From contig NZ_CP078079.1 in assembly GCF_020809045.1 (NCBI RefSeq), positions 3,224,001 through 3,288,000 of the forward strand: 64,000 bases of DNA. Direction: 5' to 3'. Positions within the stretch are counted from its first letter, which is position 1, and each line of letters starts with the position of its first letter. Source of the stretch: Pseudarthrobacter sp. L1SW (GTDB taxonomy: Bacteria; Actinomycetota; Actinomycetes; Actinomycetales; Micrococcaceae). The position numbers were made by a program, and so were the translations under genes. Positions 48,734-57,134 of the stretch are shown here, in pieces. The notes under the pieces are model-generated. The model was not told where the DNA came from, did not search any database, and saw only the letters and a list, made by a program, of their open reading frames with translations.

Positions 48734-49792
48734 CTAGCCGGCGACTGAATCGTCGATAGCCGTGTTGACCTCGATCTCTTCCACGTACACCTCAGTGTTG
48801 TCCTCCTCAGTCGAGTTGTCCTGGAAGGAGTCCTCGATCGCAACCTCCGTGGTGTCGGTCTCCGTGCTGGAGTTGTCCTGGAAGGAGTCCTCGATCGCGA
48901 CCTCGGTGGTGTTCGTCTCCTCAGTCGAGTTGTCTTGGAAGGAGTCCTCAATGACAACGTCCGTGGAGTGGTCCGAATTATCTACGCTGTTGTCGGAGTT
49001 GTCGTTGAACGAATCCTCGACTGCGACGTCAAGTTCGGTGGTGGTGTCCGAATTGTCGTTGTAGGAGTCGTTCACGGAGTTGTCCGAATTGTCGGAGTTG
49101 TCCGAGTTGTCGTTGAACGAGTCATCAACATCGACATCGAGGTCGGTGTTGAAGGAGTCGGCGATATCCGTCTTCTCGTTGCCGATATTGACGTCGTGGC
49201 CGGCGTGGACGGAATTGTCCGTGGAGTTGTCCGCGGAATTGTCTGTGTTGTAGGAATCGCTGACGTTGTTGGAGTCCCTGACGTTAGCGTCGTCGCCGGC
49301 TGCGATGGAACGGTCCCCGGAGGCGATGACGGAGTCGTTGTCGAACCACTGCTCAACGTCGCCCTCAGCCCAGATGTTCTGGTTGACGGACTGGTCAACA
49401 ATGTTGTCCCGGTCATCCACCGTTGAAGTGTAGGAGTAGTTGTTCACCACGTGGTGGAGCTGCTGGACCGCGTGGGCGTGATCATCGTGGTCGTGGTTTC
49501 CGCCGCCTGCAGGAGGAGTGTGTCCGGCGCCGCCCGTGCCTCCGCCGCCGATATGGCCGGTCCAGGACGTGTTGCCGCCGGTGTTGTACTCGCGGTCGAA
49601 CCGGGAGGTGTAGGTGGAGACTGGTGCGTAATCCAGGACTACGGGCATGGCGGCGTCCACATCTGCAGAGCAGACTCCACCGAGGCCGTGGTCTTCCAGA
49701 ACCTTCTCGGGATCGTCCAGGAAGTCCTGTGCGGCCTGGCGGTTGCCAAAGAGGTGCATCAGGAACTGGACGAGGTCGTTTGCGAGTGTCAT
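48734..49792 (-). CDS. IniB-like protein with Asp/Asn/Ser repeat tail
   Basis: 352 residues. The first 60 or so form a compact domain (LVQFLMHLFGNRQAAQDFLD, then DHGLGGVCSADVDAAMP) like the IniB N-terminus. A Gly/His-rich linker (about 76-110) leads to a very acidic low-complexity tail. The tail has three close copies of a unit containing EDSFQDNS and earlier DDSFNDNSDNSD-type runs, and almost no basic or aliphatic residues. No signal peptide or membrane helix is visible. The ATG has GAGGA seven bases upstream. It heads the iniBAC-like genes; role unknown, perhaps a scaffold on the envelope or on the dynamins. Confidence 0.85.
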   Translation of the reverse strand: MTLANDLVQFLMHLFGNRQAAQDFLDDPEKVLEDHGLGGVCSADVDAAMPVVLDYAPVSTYTSRFDREYNTGGNTSWTGHIGGGGTGGAGHTPPAGGGNHDHDDHAHAVQQLHHVVNNYSYTSTVDDRDNIVDQSVNQNIWAEGDVEQWFDNDSVIASGDRSIAAGDDANVRDSNNVSDSYNTDNSADNSTDNSVHAGHDVNIGNEKTDIADSFNTDLDVDVDDSFNDNSDNSDNSDNSVNDSYNDNSDTTTELDVAVEDSFNDNSDNSVDNSDHSTDVVIEDSFQDNSTEETNTTEVAIEDSFQDNSSTETDTTEVAIEDSFQDNSTEEDNTEVYVEEIEVNTAIDDSVAG

Positions 49793-49888
49793 TTGATTGT
49801 CCTCAATCTTCTCTGAGTTGCGGATCGCCCGGCGTCGCTACCGGGCTTGCATCAAACGTATGGTCCGGGACAAGGACCGGGCATCGGG

Positions 49889-49946
49889 CCGATTCCCCCT
49901 CCCGGATGGCTAGTTGCCGGGGAATCGGATCCCGTGCCCTTAGGGC
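49889..49946. promoter_or_regulatory. Inverted repeats in the iniB-like upstream region
   Basis: Arms CCGATTCCCC (49889-49898) and GGGGAATCGG (49919-49928) pair perfectly across 20 nt, and a palindrome GCCCTTAGGGC lies at 49936-49946. They fall in the 163-bp gap between the LuxR-type gene and the iniB-like gene, 97 bases or more before its ATG. They may be the target of the LuxR-type regulator, or the first may be that gene's terminator (no T-run). Confidence 0.45.
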
Positions 49947-49955
49947 ATTAGGGGT

Positions 49956-52019
49956 TTATTCCTGTGCCGGGTCTTCGGGGCCCAACGCAATGCGGAGCCG
50001 GGCCAGCAGGTCGGAGCGGTTTTCCGCGCCAAGGCGGCGCCGCATCCTTGCGATGTGGTGTTCCGCGGTCCGGGGGGAGATATAGATGGCTTCGCCGATC
50101 TCACGGTACGTCTTGCCCTCGAGTACCAGGCGGGCCACTTCCTTTTCCCGTTCACTCAGTCCGGAACCGTCCGGGTGCAGGCTGCCGGCCGCCTCATCGG
50201 TGGCATGGTTGCTGCGGACGGCGGGCCCGGATGAGCCGTTCGCTGCCGGGCTGACCTGGGGATGCAGGTCCCGTGCACAGGACAGCAGCCGCACCATGTC
50301 CTTGCGCTCCTCAGCCCGGGCCGCTGCGTGCCCGGCCAGCCTGGCGCCTTCCCAGGGCATTCCCACTCGGCCCAGGCCCCGGGCAGCAGCCTCCACATCG
50401 GCAGGAGTCAACCTGCCTGCCAGGACCGAAACCCAGGCTTTGCCCGCACTGGCAAGCACCGCGGCAAGGTGGCTGTCACGCGATGCCCGTGCCAGCGCTG
50501 CCGCGTGGGGAGCGAGGCCCGCAGGGTCCTCGCTCAGCAACGCGGCCTGGACCGCCGCCCAATGGAAGGGCACGGCCCACAGCGGCGGATCGCCCAGCCG
50601 GTCAAGAAGCTGCCACGCCTCGTCAAGGTAGTGCGCCACGCGCCGGGTCTCCCTGAGCCGTGCGGCCGTAATCATCACCTCGCCCCACGGCAGGAGGCTG
50701 TAAAGGTCCACGGACGTGTGCAGCATGGCTTCACGGGCCCGCTCCCACGCCATGACGAGTTCCGGGACGTCGCCGTTCCGCCGGGCCAGGCCAACGTCCA
50801 GGGCTGCGCGCAGGAACTCGTCCCGGGGCACCAGGGGCCAATGATTCGCTTTTGAGGCCTCGTTGATCGCGAGCCGGGCATCCTCGAGTTTGTCCTGCTG
50901 CATGGCAGACCAGGCCTGGAGCAGGAAGAGCCTGGGCTTCGCAGCGTTACCGCCCTGGCCGGCAGCAGTTGCAGACCGGCACACCGTTTCCGCCAGCCGC
51001 GGTTCCCCGCTGTGCAGTGCCAGGAGGGCAGCCAGCGCGGCCGGCGTCTCCGGCAGCGGCAGCGCCGCGTCTGCCGCGTTGAACATGTCCGACGCATGGA
51101 TCAGCACAGGCAGTGCGTGCTGCGGGTCGGCGCTGACTGACTGGTAGATGCCTTTTCCTGTCTCAGCCAGAGTGGCAGCCAGGAGGGTGGGCGAAGCGGG
51201 CGGAGCGCCCGGCTGGAAAAGTGCTTCCGCGCCGGCCCGGTTTCCGCAGCCGATCATGGCCACCGCCGCAAGGGGCGCTGATGGTCCAATCCGGCTGGCA
51301 CCCAGCCAGCTGTACACGTCCGCTGCCCGCGCCAGCATGCCTCGCTGGGCCCAGACTGCTGCGGCCACGTCCACGCCCCGGCGCACGTCCGGCGGATCGT
51401 CGCACACGAGTAGCGAGTCGATGATCCGCGTAGCTGCGTCCAGGTCGCCGTTTGCTGCTGCGGCCTGGGCGCGGCGGGCGGCGGTCGCTGCTTCGTCGGC
51501 CCCTGCCAGCAGGGCTTCCCCATAGAGTTGGGATGCCAGCGCAGGATCATGGTCAAGCGCCTTGTCGGCCGCATGCTCCAGTTCAGCCGCCACGCGGGAA
51601 TCTGCCAGGCCACCGCGCGCCAGTTCGCGGGCGACGTCGCCGAGGGGCACGCCGTCCCTGGCGTACGCCGTAACGAGCTCGCGCTGAAGCGCATGGACCT
51701 TGGCGACGGGGACGACGGCAAGCAGGGCTTGCTGCGCCGGCCCCGCCACGGTCCCGTCCGCCGTCAGGAGTCCTGCAGCTTCTGCCCGTTCCACAAGGGC
51801 GCCAAGGCTTTGCACGTCGCCAGTGTCAAGTCTGCGCTGCAGGTCCGCTGGCAGCGGTCCAGGCAGGACGAAGCCGACGGAAAGGGCCAGCAGCAATTCA
51901 CGCATAGCAGCGTTCTCGCCTTTGAGCTGCCGGGCCATCTGTTCTGCGGCACCGGGCTCCTGCACGTGGTGGTTCAGCTCGGGCAACAGGGTCACCGGCC
52001 GGATCTCATTCCCGGTCAT
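49956..52019 (-). CDS. LuxR-type regulator without a visible ATPase domain
   Basis: 687 residues. The C-terminal LuxR helix-turn-helix is clear (GLSEREKEVARLVLEGKTYR, then IYISPRTAEHHIARMRRRLG). The rest is helical and TPR-like, as in the C-terminal two thirds of MalT-type regulators, but no Walker A or B motif is seen. The related mycobacterial regulator of iniBAC, IniR, is a large ATPase. Here a separate Hsp70-type ATPase gene lies directly upstream; its TGA ends 2 bases before this ATG, and a TTG start overlapping that stop is an alternative. It probably controls the iniBAC-like genes downstream (inference). Confidence 0.87.
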   Translation of the reverse strand: MTGNEIRPVTLLPELNHHVQEPGAAEQMARQLKGENAAMRELLLALSVGFVLPGPLPADLQRRLDTGDVQSLGALVERAEAAGLLTADGTVAGPAQQALLAVVPVAKVHALQRELVTAYARDGVPLGDVARELARGGLADSRVAAELEHAADKALDHDPALASQLYGEALLAGADEAATAARRAQAAAANGDLDAATRIIDSLLVCDDPPDVRRGVDVAAAVWAQRGMLARAADVYSWLGASRIGPSAPLAAVAMIGCGNRAGAEALFQPGAPPASPTLLAATLAETGKGIYQSVSADPQHALPVLIHASDMFNAADAALPLPETPAALAALLALHSGEPRLAETVCRSATAAGQGGNAAKPRLFLLQAWSAMQQDKLEDARLAINEASKANHWPLVPRDEFLRAALDVGLARRNGDVPELVMAWERAREAMLHTSVDLYSLLPWGEVMITAARLRETRRVAHYLDEAWQLLDRLGDPPLWAVPFHWAAVQAALLSEDPAGLAPHAAALARASRDSHLAAVLASAGKAWVSVLAGRLTPADVEAAARGLGRVGMPWEGARLAGHAAARAEERKDMVRLLSCARDLHPQVSPAANGSSGPAVRSNHATDEAAGSLHPDGSGLSEREKEVARLVLEGKTYREIGEAIYISPRTAEHHIARMRRRLGAENRSDLLARLRIALGPEDPAQE

Positions 52020-52021
52020 GC

Positions 52022-54106
52022 TCAAGCCGCCGGTTCAGCGGCCGTGGCCGGATCGGTGGCCGGAGCGGACTCCGTGGCCGTGGACGCGGTGGCCGGAGCG
52101 GACTCCGTGGCCGTGGACGCGGTGGGTTCGGGCGCGGAAGGCGGCGGCTCCTCGGTTGCCGGCGGTGGGGGCTCCTCCGTCATCGGGGGCGGAGGCTCCT
52201 CGGTAGCTGGCGGGGGCTCCTCAGTCACTGGCGGAGGCTCCTCGGTCGCGGGCGGCTCCTCAGTCGTCGGCGGCGGGTCCACGGGGACAGGGCTCCCCGT
52301 TCCCGTCTCAACCGGCACTGGTTCGCTTGTACCCGGCGCAGGATCAGCCGTTCCGGCAGGGACAGTGGGTGTGCCGACGGGCTCCGTAACTCCGCCGGCA
52401 CCGGTTCCGGCGGCGTCAGCTGTAGCGGTACCGGTGTCAAGAGCGCCCGTTCCGCCGGAGTCCGCGGCAGCCTGCTCCGCGGCGGCGCTGGACGTCGGCC
52501 GGCTGGTGGGAGAGGCGGCCACGTCCAGGCCCGCGCCGCCAGGGGCGGAGTCCTTCGTGCTGGCACTGGCTTCGATGCCCCTCGCAGGTTCCTGCGCTTC
52601 CGCACCGGCACCAGCCGCTGCCGCCCCGCCGACTCCTCCGCCGCCGCCCGAGCCGCCTAAGGAAGAACCCTTCTCGGGGGCGGCGTCCGCCTTGGGGGTG
52701 AAGATGGATGTCAGGCTGCTGAGGCCCTCGGGGCTCTGGGCAGCGGTAGCCGAAAGGACCGTGAACGCGGCCGCAGCTGCCGCGATGGCGGTCAGCCGAA
52801 CCGTAGGTTTCGGCGCGTGGGCGCCGCCCCGGTGTCCGTGCTGGCCATGCACGGCACCCTGGACTGCGATTCCAGCCATAGCGCCTGCCGCCGTCGTGCT
52901 CTTCCGCGACCAGCTCGCCAGCCGTCCGGGCGCGTAACCCGGTGCGGCCGCATCACGGGCCGCGGCGGCACGGCCGGCTTCCGCCGCAGCGGCAGCCTGC
53001 GCCGCAACCTCGGCGGCGGCTGCCTCGCGCGCCAGGACAGCCGCGGCGGCAGCACCGAGGCAAATGGAGGACTTGGGATCAGCGTCGACGGCGATGGGCC
53101 GGTCCAGCTGTTCGGAGATCACCTGCGCAACCAGGGGGATCCTCGATGATCCGCCGATGAGGAGCACGGCGGAAAGGTCCGCCGGTTCCAGCCGCAGGCT
53201 GGCCAGGGACTGTTCCAGCGCGTCCACCGTGTCCCGGATGGGTTCGTTGATCAGTGCCTCGAATTCGGAACGGACCAGGCGCACCTGCTGGTGGAAGCCC
53301 GGCAGCAGGACGGAGATGCTGGCTTCGCTGTCCGCGGAGAGCGCCTCCTTGGCTTCCACGCATTCGCGCTGCAGCCTCGCCAGCGCAGCGCGGGCCCCGG
53401 GATCGGAGGTGTCCAGCCTGGAGAGGATGCCGCCGGTGTTACTGGCCACGTAGCGCAGGACCGCCGCATCAAAGTCGGCTCCCCCAAGGTTTTCGATGCC
53501 TTCCGGGCGGCCCAGCAGCTCAAACCGGTTGTTGCCGGCCTTCCGGAGGACGGCCGTGTCGAAGGTTCCGCCGCCAAGGTCGTAGACGGCAATGGTGCTT
53601 CCCTCTTCCACGCGCACCTGGGAGGCGTAATGCAGGGCTGCGGCCTCCGGTTCCGTCACCAGGGCAACGTTCTGCAGGCCCCTGGCGGCCAGGGCTTCCC
53701 TAAGGAGCGAGGTGCGGTGGCTCCCCCAGGCGGCCGGATGGGTCAGCATGATTTCCGACGGCGGCGCCCCCTCGCGTTCCTCCGCGCGGTCGGCCACCCA
53801 GCGGGCCATGGTGGCGAAGACGTCCTCGGCGGGCAGGGAGAGCGTGCCCACGGAGATCGGCACGGCGTCGCCTATGCGGCGCTTGAATTCCCGCACCACA
53901 CGGGCCGGGGAATCAAGCCCGCGGCGTTCCGCGGCTTCCCCCACCAGGACGGGGCCTTCCTCCGGGTAAAACAGCACAGAGGGTACTGAGGTTCCGCGGA
54001 TTCCCAGCGGGAGGCACTCAGGAGAAGAGGAGGTACCGTGATCGAAGCGTGCAACGGCGGCAGCGGTGAAGCTGGTCCCGACATCAATGGCGAGAACGTA
54101 GCTCAT
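52022..54106 (-). CDS. Membrane-tethered Hsp70-family protein with Pro/Glu/Thr-rich outer tail
   Basis: 694 residues. Residues 1 to about 370 are an Hsp70/actin-type ATPase: AIDVGTSFTAAAV (phosphate 1), VYDLGGGTFDTAVL (phosphate 2, near 174) and LLIGGSSRIPLV (adenosine, near 314). There is no DnaK substrate-binding domain. An Ala-rich helix is followed by a basic stretch, one transmembrane helix at about 436-455 (LTAIAAAAAAFTVLSATAA), and an outer region of about 240 residues rich in Gly, Ala, Thr and TEEPPP repeats. The ATG at 54106 has GAGG upstream. The layout suggests sensing at the wall with the ATPase inside (inference). It heads the locus and is coupled to the LuxR-type gene. Confidence 0.88.
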   Translation of the reverse strand: MSYVLAIDVGTSFTAAAVARFDHGTSSSPECLPLGIRGTSVPSVLFYPEEGPVLVGEAAERRGLDSPARVVREFKRRIGDAVPISVGTLSLPAEDVFATMARWVADRAEEREGAPPSEIMLTHPAAWGSHRTSLLREALAARGLQNVALVTEPEAAALHYASQVRVEEGSTIAVYDLGGGTFDTAVLRKAGNNRFELLGRPEGIENLGGADFDAAVLRYVASNTGGILSRLDTSDPGARAALARLQRECVEAKEALSADSEASISVLLPGFHQQVRLVRSEFEALINEPIRDTVDALEQSLASLRLEPADLSAVLLIGGSSRIPLVAQVISEQLDRPIAVDADPKSSICLGAAAAAVLAREAAAAEVAAQAAAAAEAGRAAAARDAAAPGYAPGRLASWSRKSTTAAGAMAGIAVQGAVHGQHGHRGGAHAPKPTVRLTAIAAAAAAFTVLSATAAQSPEGLSSLTSIFTPKADAAPEKGSSLGGSGGGGGVGGAAAAGAGAEAQEPARGIEASASTKDSAPGGAGLDVAASPTSRPTSSAAAEQAAADSGGTGALDTGTATADAAGTGAGGVTEPVGTPTVPAGTADPAPGTSEPVPVETGTGSPVPVDPPPTTEEPPATEEPPPVTEEPPPATEEPPPPMTEEPPPPATEEPPPSAPEPTASTATESAPATASTATESAPATDPATAAEPAA

Positions 54107-54261
54107 GGGGTACCTCAGGGAATACTGTCGTTTCGCCTGCAAGCTTCATCACTGGCGAACGTCACCAAGGTAGCATTACGGCCGGACCGGGAACACCCCC
54201 ATTGCTAAAACGAATTGTTATTTCCCCCTGTGACGCCCCGGCGCCGGAAAGAAACCCCTGT

Positions 54262-55359
54262 TCAGAGCCCTGAGTATGAGTGAAGGCCGTTAAAGAATTG
54301 GTTCACGATGGTGAAGTTAAAAACGACGCACAGGTAGCCAACGATCGACAGCCAGGCCGCACGCGTGCCTGTCCAGCCGCGTGTAGCACGCGCGTGGAGG
54401 TACCCTGCGTACACCACCCAGATGACGAAAGTCCACACCTCCTTGGTGTCCCAGCCCCAGAACCGGCCCCATGCCTTCTCGGCCCAGATGGCGCCGAACA
54501 TGAGGGTGAACGTCCAGCCGATGAAGGCGATCGCGTTGATGCGGTAGGACAGGTTCTCCAGGCTCAGCGCGGACGGCACCAGGCGCATGAACCCGAGCTT
54601 GTCCGCCCCGCCGGCAGCCACCGTCCTCTGGCGGTGCGACTGGACCAGTTGGAGCGCGGACATGGCGAAGGTCAGGGTGAACAGCGCGGAGGACAGCACG
54701 GCGATGGACACGTGGATGATCAGCCAGTAGCTCTGCAGGGCGGGGACCAGGTGGCCCACCGGCGTCCAGTACGCCACGGACGCGGCCACCAGCATGATGA
54801 TGGCCAGCCCCACCACGAACGTGCCCAGGAAGCGAAGGTCGCGGCGGACCAGCACCAGCAGGAACACGGCGACCGCCACGAAGGCGCCGGTGGTGAGGAA
54901 TTCGTACATGTTGCCCCACGGGACGCGTCCTGCACCCAAGGCGCGGGTGACCACGCCGGCACCGTGGATCAGCGCGCCGAGGACGGTCAGTGCCACGGCC
55001 ACCCGCGCGGGCGCGCGGCGTTCCGCGGCGTACCGCATGTCGGCGTCGGCAGTGGCCACGCCTCCGCCCCCTGCAGCTTTGGCAGTGGACGACGACGGCC
55101 GTTCGGCCCTGCCCGCAGGCCCGGCCAGGTGCGTTTCAGCGCGCTCCCCCACCCCGGCTGCCACCGGAACCTTGGCCGACTCCCGGGCCTGGCCGTCGAG
55201 GCCGGCCTGGGCGGCCTTCAGGTCGATGGCGCGCAGGGCCCTGCTGCTCTTGGCCAGGTCCCAGGCGAAGGCGATGAAGGCCACCGTGTATGTGCCGGCC
55301 GCCAGCAGCATGAACAGCTCGCTGTACTGGCCCATGGTTTCGTTGATTCCAAACGGCAT
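54262..55359 (-). CDS. ccsB: Cytochrome c biogenesis protein CcsB (ResC)
   Basis: 365 residues with about 8 membrane helices. The tryptophan-rich haem-handling motif is FWGWDTKEVWTFVIW, with conserved His in PVGHLVPALQS and IIHVSIAVL. A charged cytoplasmic insertion of about 80 residues sits after the first helix. With ResB it forms the system II synthase that exports haem and attaches it to apocytochromes c outside the membrane. Its ATG overlaps the resB stop (TAATG). It is the last gene of the operon. Confidence 0.95.
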   Translation of the reverse strand: MPFGINETMGQYSELFMLLAAGTYTVAFIAFAWDLAKSSRALRAIDLKAAQAGLDGQARESAKVPVAAGVGERAETHLAGPAGRAERPSSSTAKAAGGGGVATADADMRYAAERRAPARVAVALTVLGALIHGAGVVTRALGAGRVPWGNMYEFLTTGAFVAVAVFLLVLVRRDLRFLGTFVVGLAIIMLVAASVAYWTPVGHLVPALQSYWLIIHVSIAVLSSALFTLTFAMSALQLVQSHRQRTVAAGGADKLGFMRLVPSALSLENLSYRINAIAFIGWTFTLMFGAIWAEKAWGRFWGWDTKEVWTFVIWVVYAGYLHARATRGWTGTRAAWLSIVGYLCVVFNFTIVNQFFNGLHSYSGL

Positions 55360-57134
55360 TACTGGTCCTTTTCGGGCCCGGAGGGGCCGGCTGGGGTGGT
55401 GGCTGGGCCTGTGGTTGCGGCAGCGCCGGGGCTATTCTCGCCCAGGCTGCTGGGTGTTTGCTGGGAAGACCCGGGCTGGGCCGCGTCCTGTCCGGGGTCC
55501 AGCTGCCACTCTTCACCGAGCAGCTTCCGGAGGGCGGCGGCCTCGGCAGCAAGGCGGTGGTCCTCGCCGCGGGCCAGGAGCCCGTACTCAACCATCGTGC
55601 GCCCGTCCTCGTGTGTGCCCGTGCGGACCCATACCCGGCGGCGGTTGACGTAGAGCGAAAGGATCAGCCCGGCCACGGCCAGGAGCGCAAACACCAGGGC
55701 GTAGACCTGCCCGGGGTTGTGGTGGATGTCCACGCCGATGTAGCGCTTGACGCCGTCGAAGCTGATGGTGCCTTTGCCGTCCGGCAGGGTGTAGCTGGTC
55801 CCCGGCGAGAGGGTGATGCCGCCGGCGTCCAAGTTGCGGGCGTTCAGCGGGGTCAGGTCCTTGACGTCCAGTTCGAAGACGTTCTGCGGAGCCCCGTCAT
55901 CCAGGCCAAGGTCCCCGTAGTAGGAGTTGAGCGTCAGCTGCGGGTTGAACAGTTCCGGGTCCCCGCTGAAGGAGACCCCCTCGTTGGTGACGAAGGCGGT
56001 GGGCAGGAAGAAGCCTGCAAACCCCAGCTGGTCCGGTTTGGCGTCGGGAACCTTGATCACCACGGAGGAGTAGTAGTTGTCCCCCTGCAGCTTGGCCACC
56101 ACGGGTCCCTGCATGGCCACGTTGCCGGCGCCGTCCCGGATGGTCACCACGGGGGCGTAGCCGTTGCCGGTGAGGTAGATGCTGGTACCGCCCAGGGTGA
56201 TGGGATCGTTGACCTTCAGGGTTTCCTGTCGCGCGGGCGCGTCGGGGTTTTCCTTTGTGGTCACCGCCGCCGAGAAGTCGATGGGCTGGCCGAACTTGCC
56301 CTGGGATTCGCGGTCGAATGTAATGTCGAACTTGTCCAGCTGGATGGAGTAGGGCTGCAGCTGGCTGGACTGGAAATTGGTGCCGGGCGTGAACTGGTCA
56401 TAGCCCACCAGGGTGTTCACGAACGTGTCGCCCTCCACCAGGATGCGCTGGCCGCTGTAGCCGAACAGGCCGCCGATGGCCACTGACACCAGCACGCCGA
56501 TGAGCGAGGTGTGGAAGACAAGGTTTCCCACTTCCTTCAGGAAGCCGCGCTCGGCGCCCAAAGACGGCCGCGCGCCGCCGTCGTCCCTCACCTCAACGCG
56601 GTAGCCGCGCTTCTCCAGCAGCCCGGCGGCACTGTTGATGGCGTCCGACGCCGGGATCCCGGCGTCGGCCGGAATGACCAGGGTGCCGTACTCGGGAAGG
56701 CGGGAGAGTCGCTTGGGCGTGCGCGGGGGCTGGGAGCGCATGGCCTTGTAATGGGCGATGGCGCGGGGCACCACGCAGCCGATCAGGGAGATGAACAGCA
56801 GCAGGTAGATGGCGGAGAACCAGGCCGAGGAGTAGACGTCGTACAGCTGCAGGGTGTCCAGCAGCTTGCCGTAGTCCGGGTTGTCCTTAATGTACTGAGT
56901 GACCACGGCAGGGTTGGCCGGGCGCTGCGGGAACAGCGAGCCCGGCACGGCCGCGACGGCCAGGAGGAGCAGCAGGAAAAGCGCCGTGCGCATGCTGGTG
57001 AGCTGGGTCCACGCCCAGCGCAGCATCTCCTTGGGTCCCAGGGCCGGCAGCGCGGCGTCCGCCTTGGCCTCGGCCACTGCGGCACCGGATGCCGGGGAGG
57101 ACTGCTTCTTCTCTACGTTCACGCGCTCGCTCAT
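55359..57134 (-). CDS. resB: Cytochrome c biogenesis protein ResB
   Basis: 591 residues. Three membrane helices near the N-terminus (SMRTALFLLLLLAVAAVPGS, AIYLLLFISLIGCVVPRAIA, FHTSLIGVLVSVAIGGLFGY), a large outer domain of about 350 residues and a last helix near YALVFALLAVAGLILSLYV, followed by a Pro/Ala/Gln-rich tail. Partner of CcsB in system II. The ATG at 57134 overlaps the ccdA stop (TGATG); the frame continues upstream inside ccdA but is not coding there. Confidence 0.93.
   Translation of the reverse strand: MSERVNVEKKQSSPASGAAVAEAKADAALPALGPKEMLRWAWTQLTSMRTALFLLLLLAVAAVPGSLFPQRPANPAVVTQYIKDNPDYGKLLDTLQLYDVYSSAWFSAIYLLLFISLIGCVVPRAIAHYKAMRSQPPRTPKRLSRLPEYGTLVIPADAGIPASDAINSAAGLLEKRGYRVEVRDDGGARPSLGAERGFLKEVGNLVFHTSLIGVLVSVAIGGLFGYSGQRILVEGDTFVNTLVGYDQFTPGTNFQSSQLQPYSIQLDKFDITFDRESQGKFGQPIDFSAAVTTKENPDAPARQETLKVNDPITLGGTSIYLTGNGYAPVVTIRDGAGNVAMQGPVVAKLQGDNYYSSVVIKVPDAKPDQLGFAGFFLPTAFVTNEGVSFSGDPELFNPQLTLNSYYGDLGLDDGAPQNVFELDVKDLTPLNARNLDAGGITLSPGTSYTLPDGKGTISFDGVKRYIGVDIHHNPGQVYALVFALLAVAGLILSLYVNRRRVWVRTGTHEDGRTMVEYGLLARGEDHRLAAEAAALRKLLGEEWQLDPGQDAAQPGSSQQTPSSLGENSPGAAATTGPATTPAGPSGPEKDQ

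Noticed and set aside
49956..52019. Walker A motif in the LuxR-type regulator of the iniBAC-like locus
   Set aside because: No GxxxxGK[ST] was found anywhere in the protein, unlike the regulator at 4461-7184.
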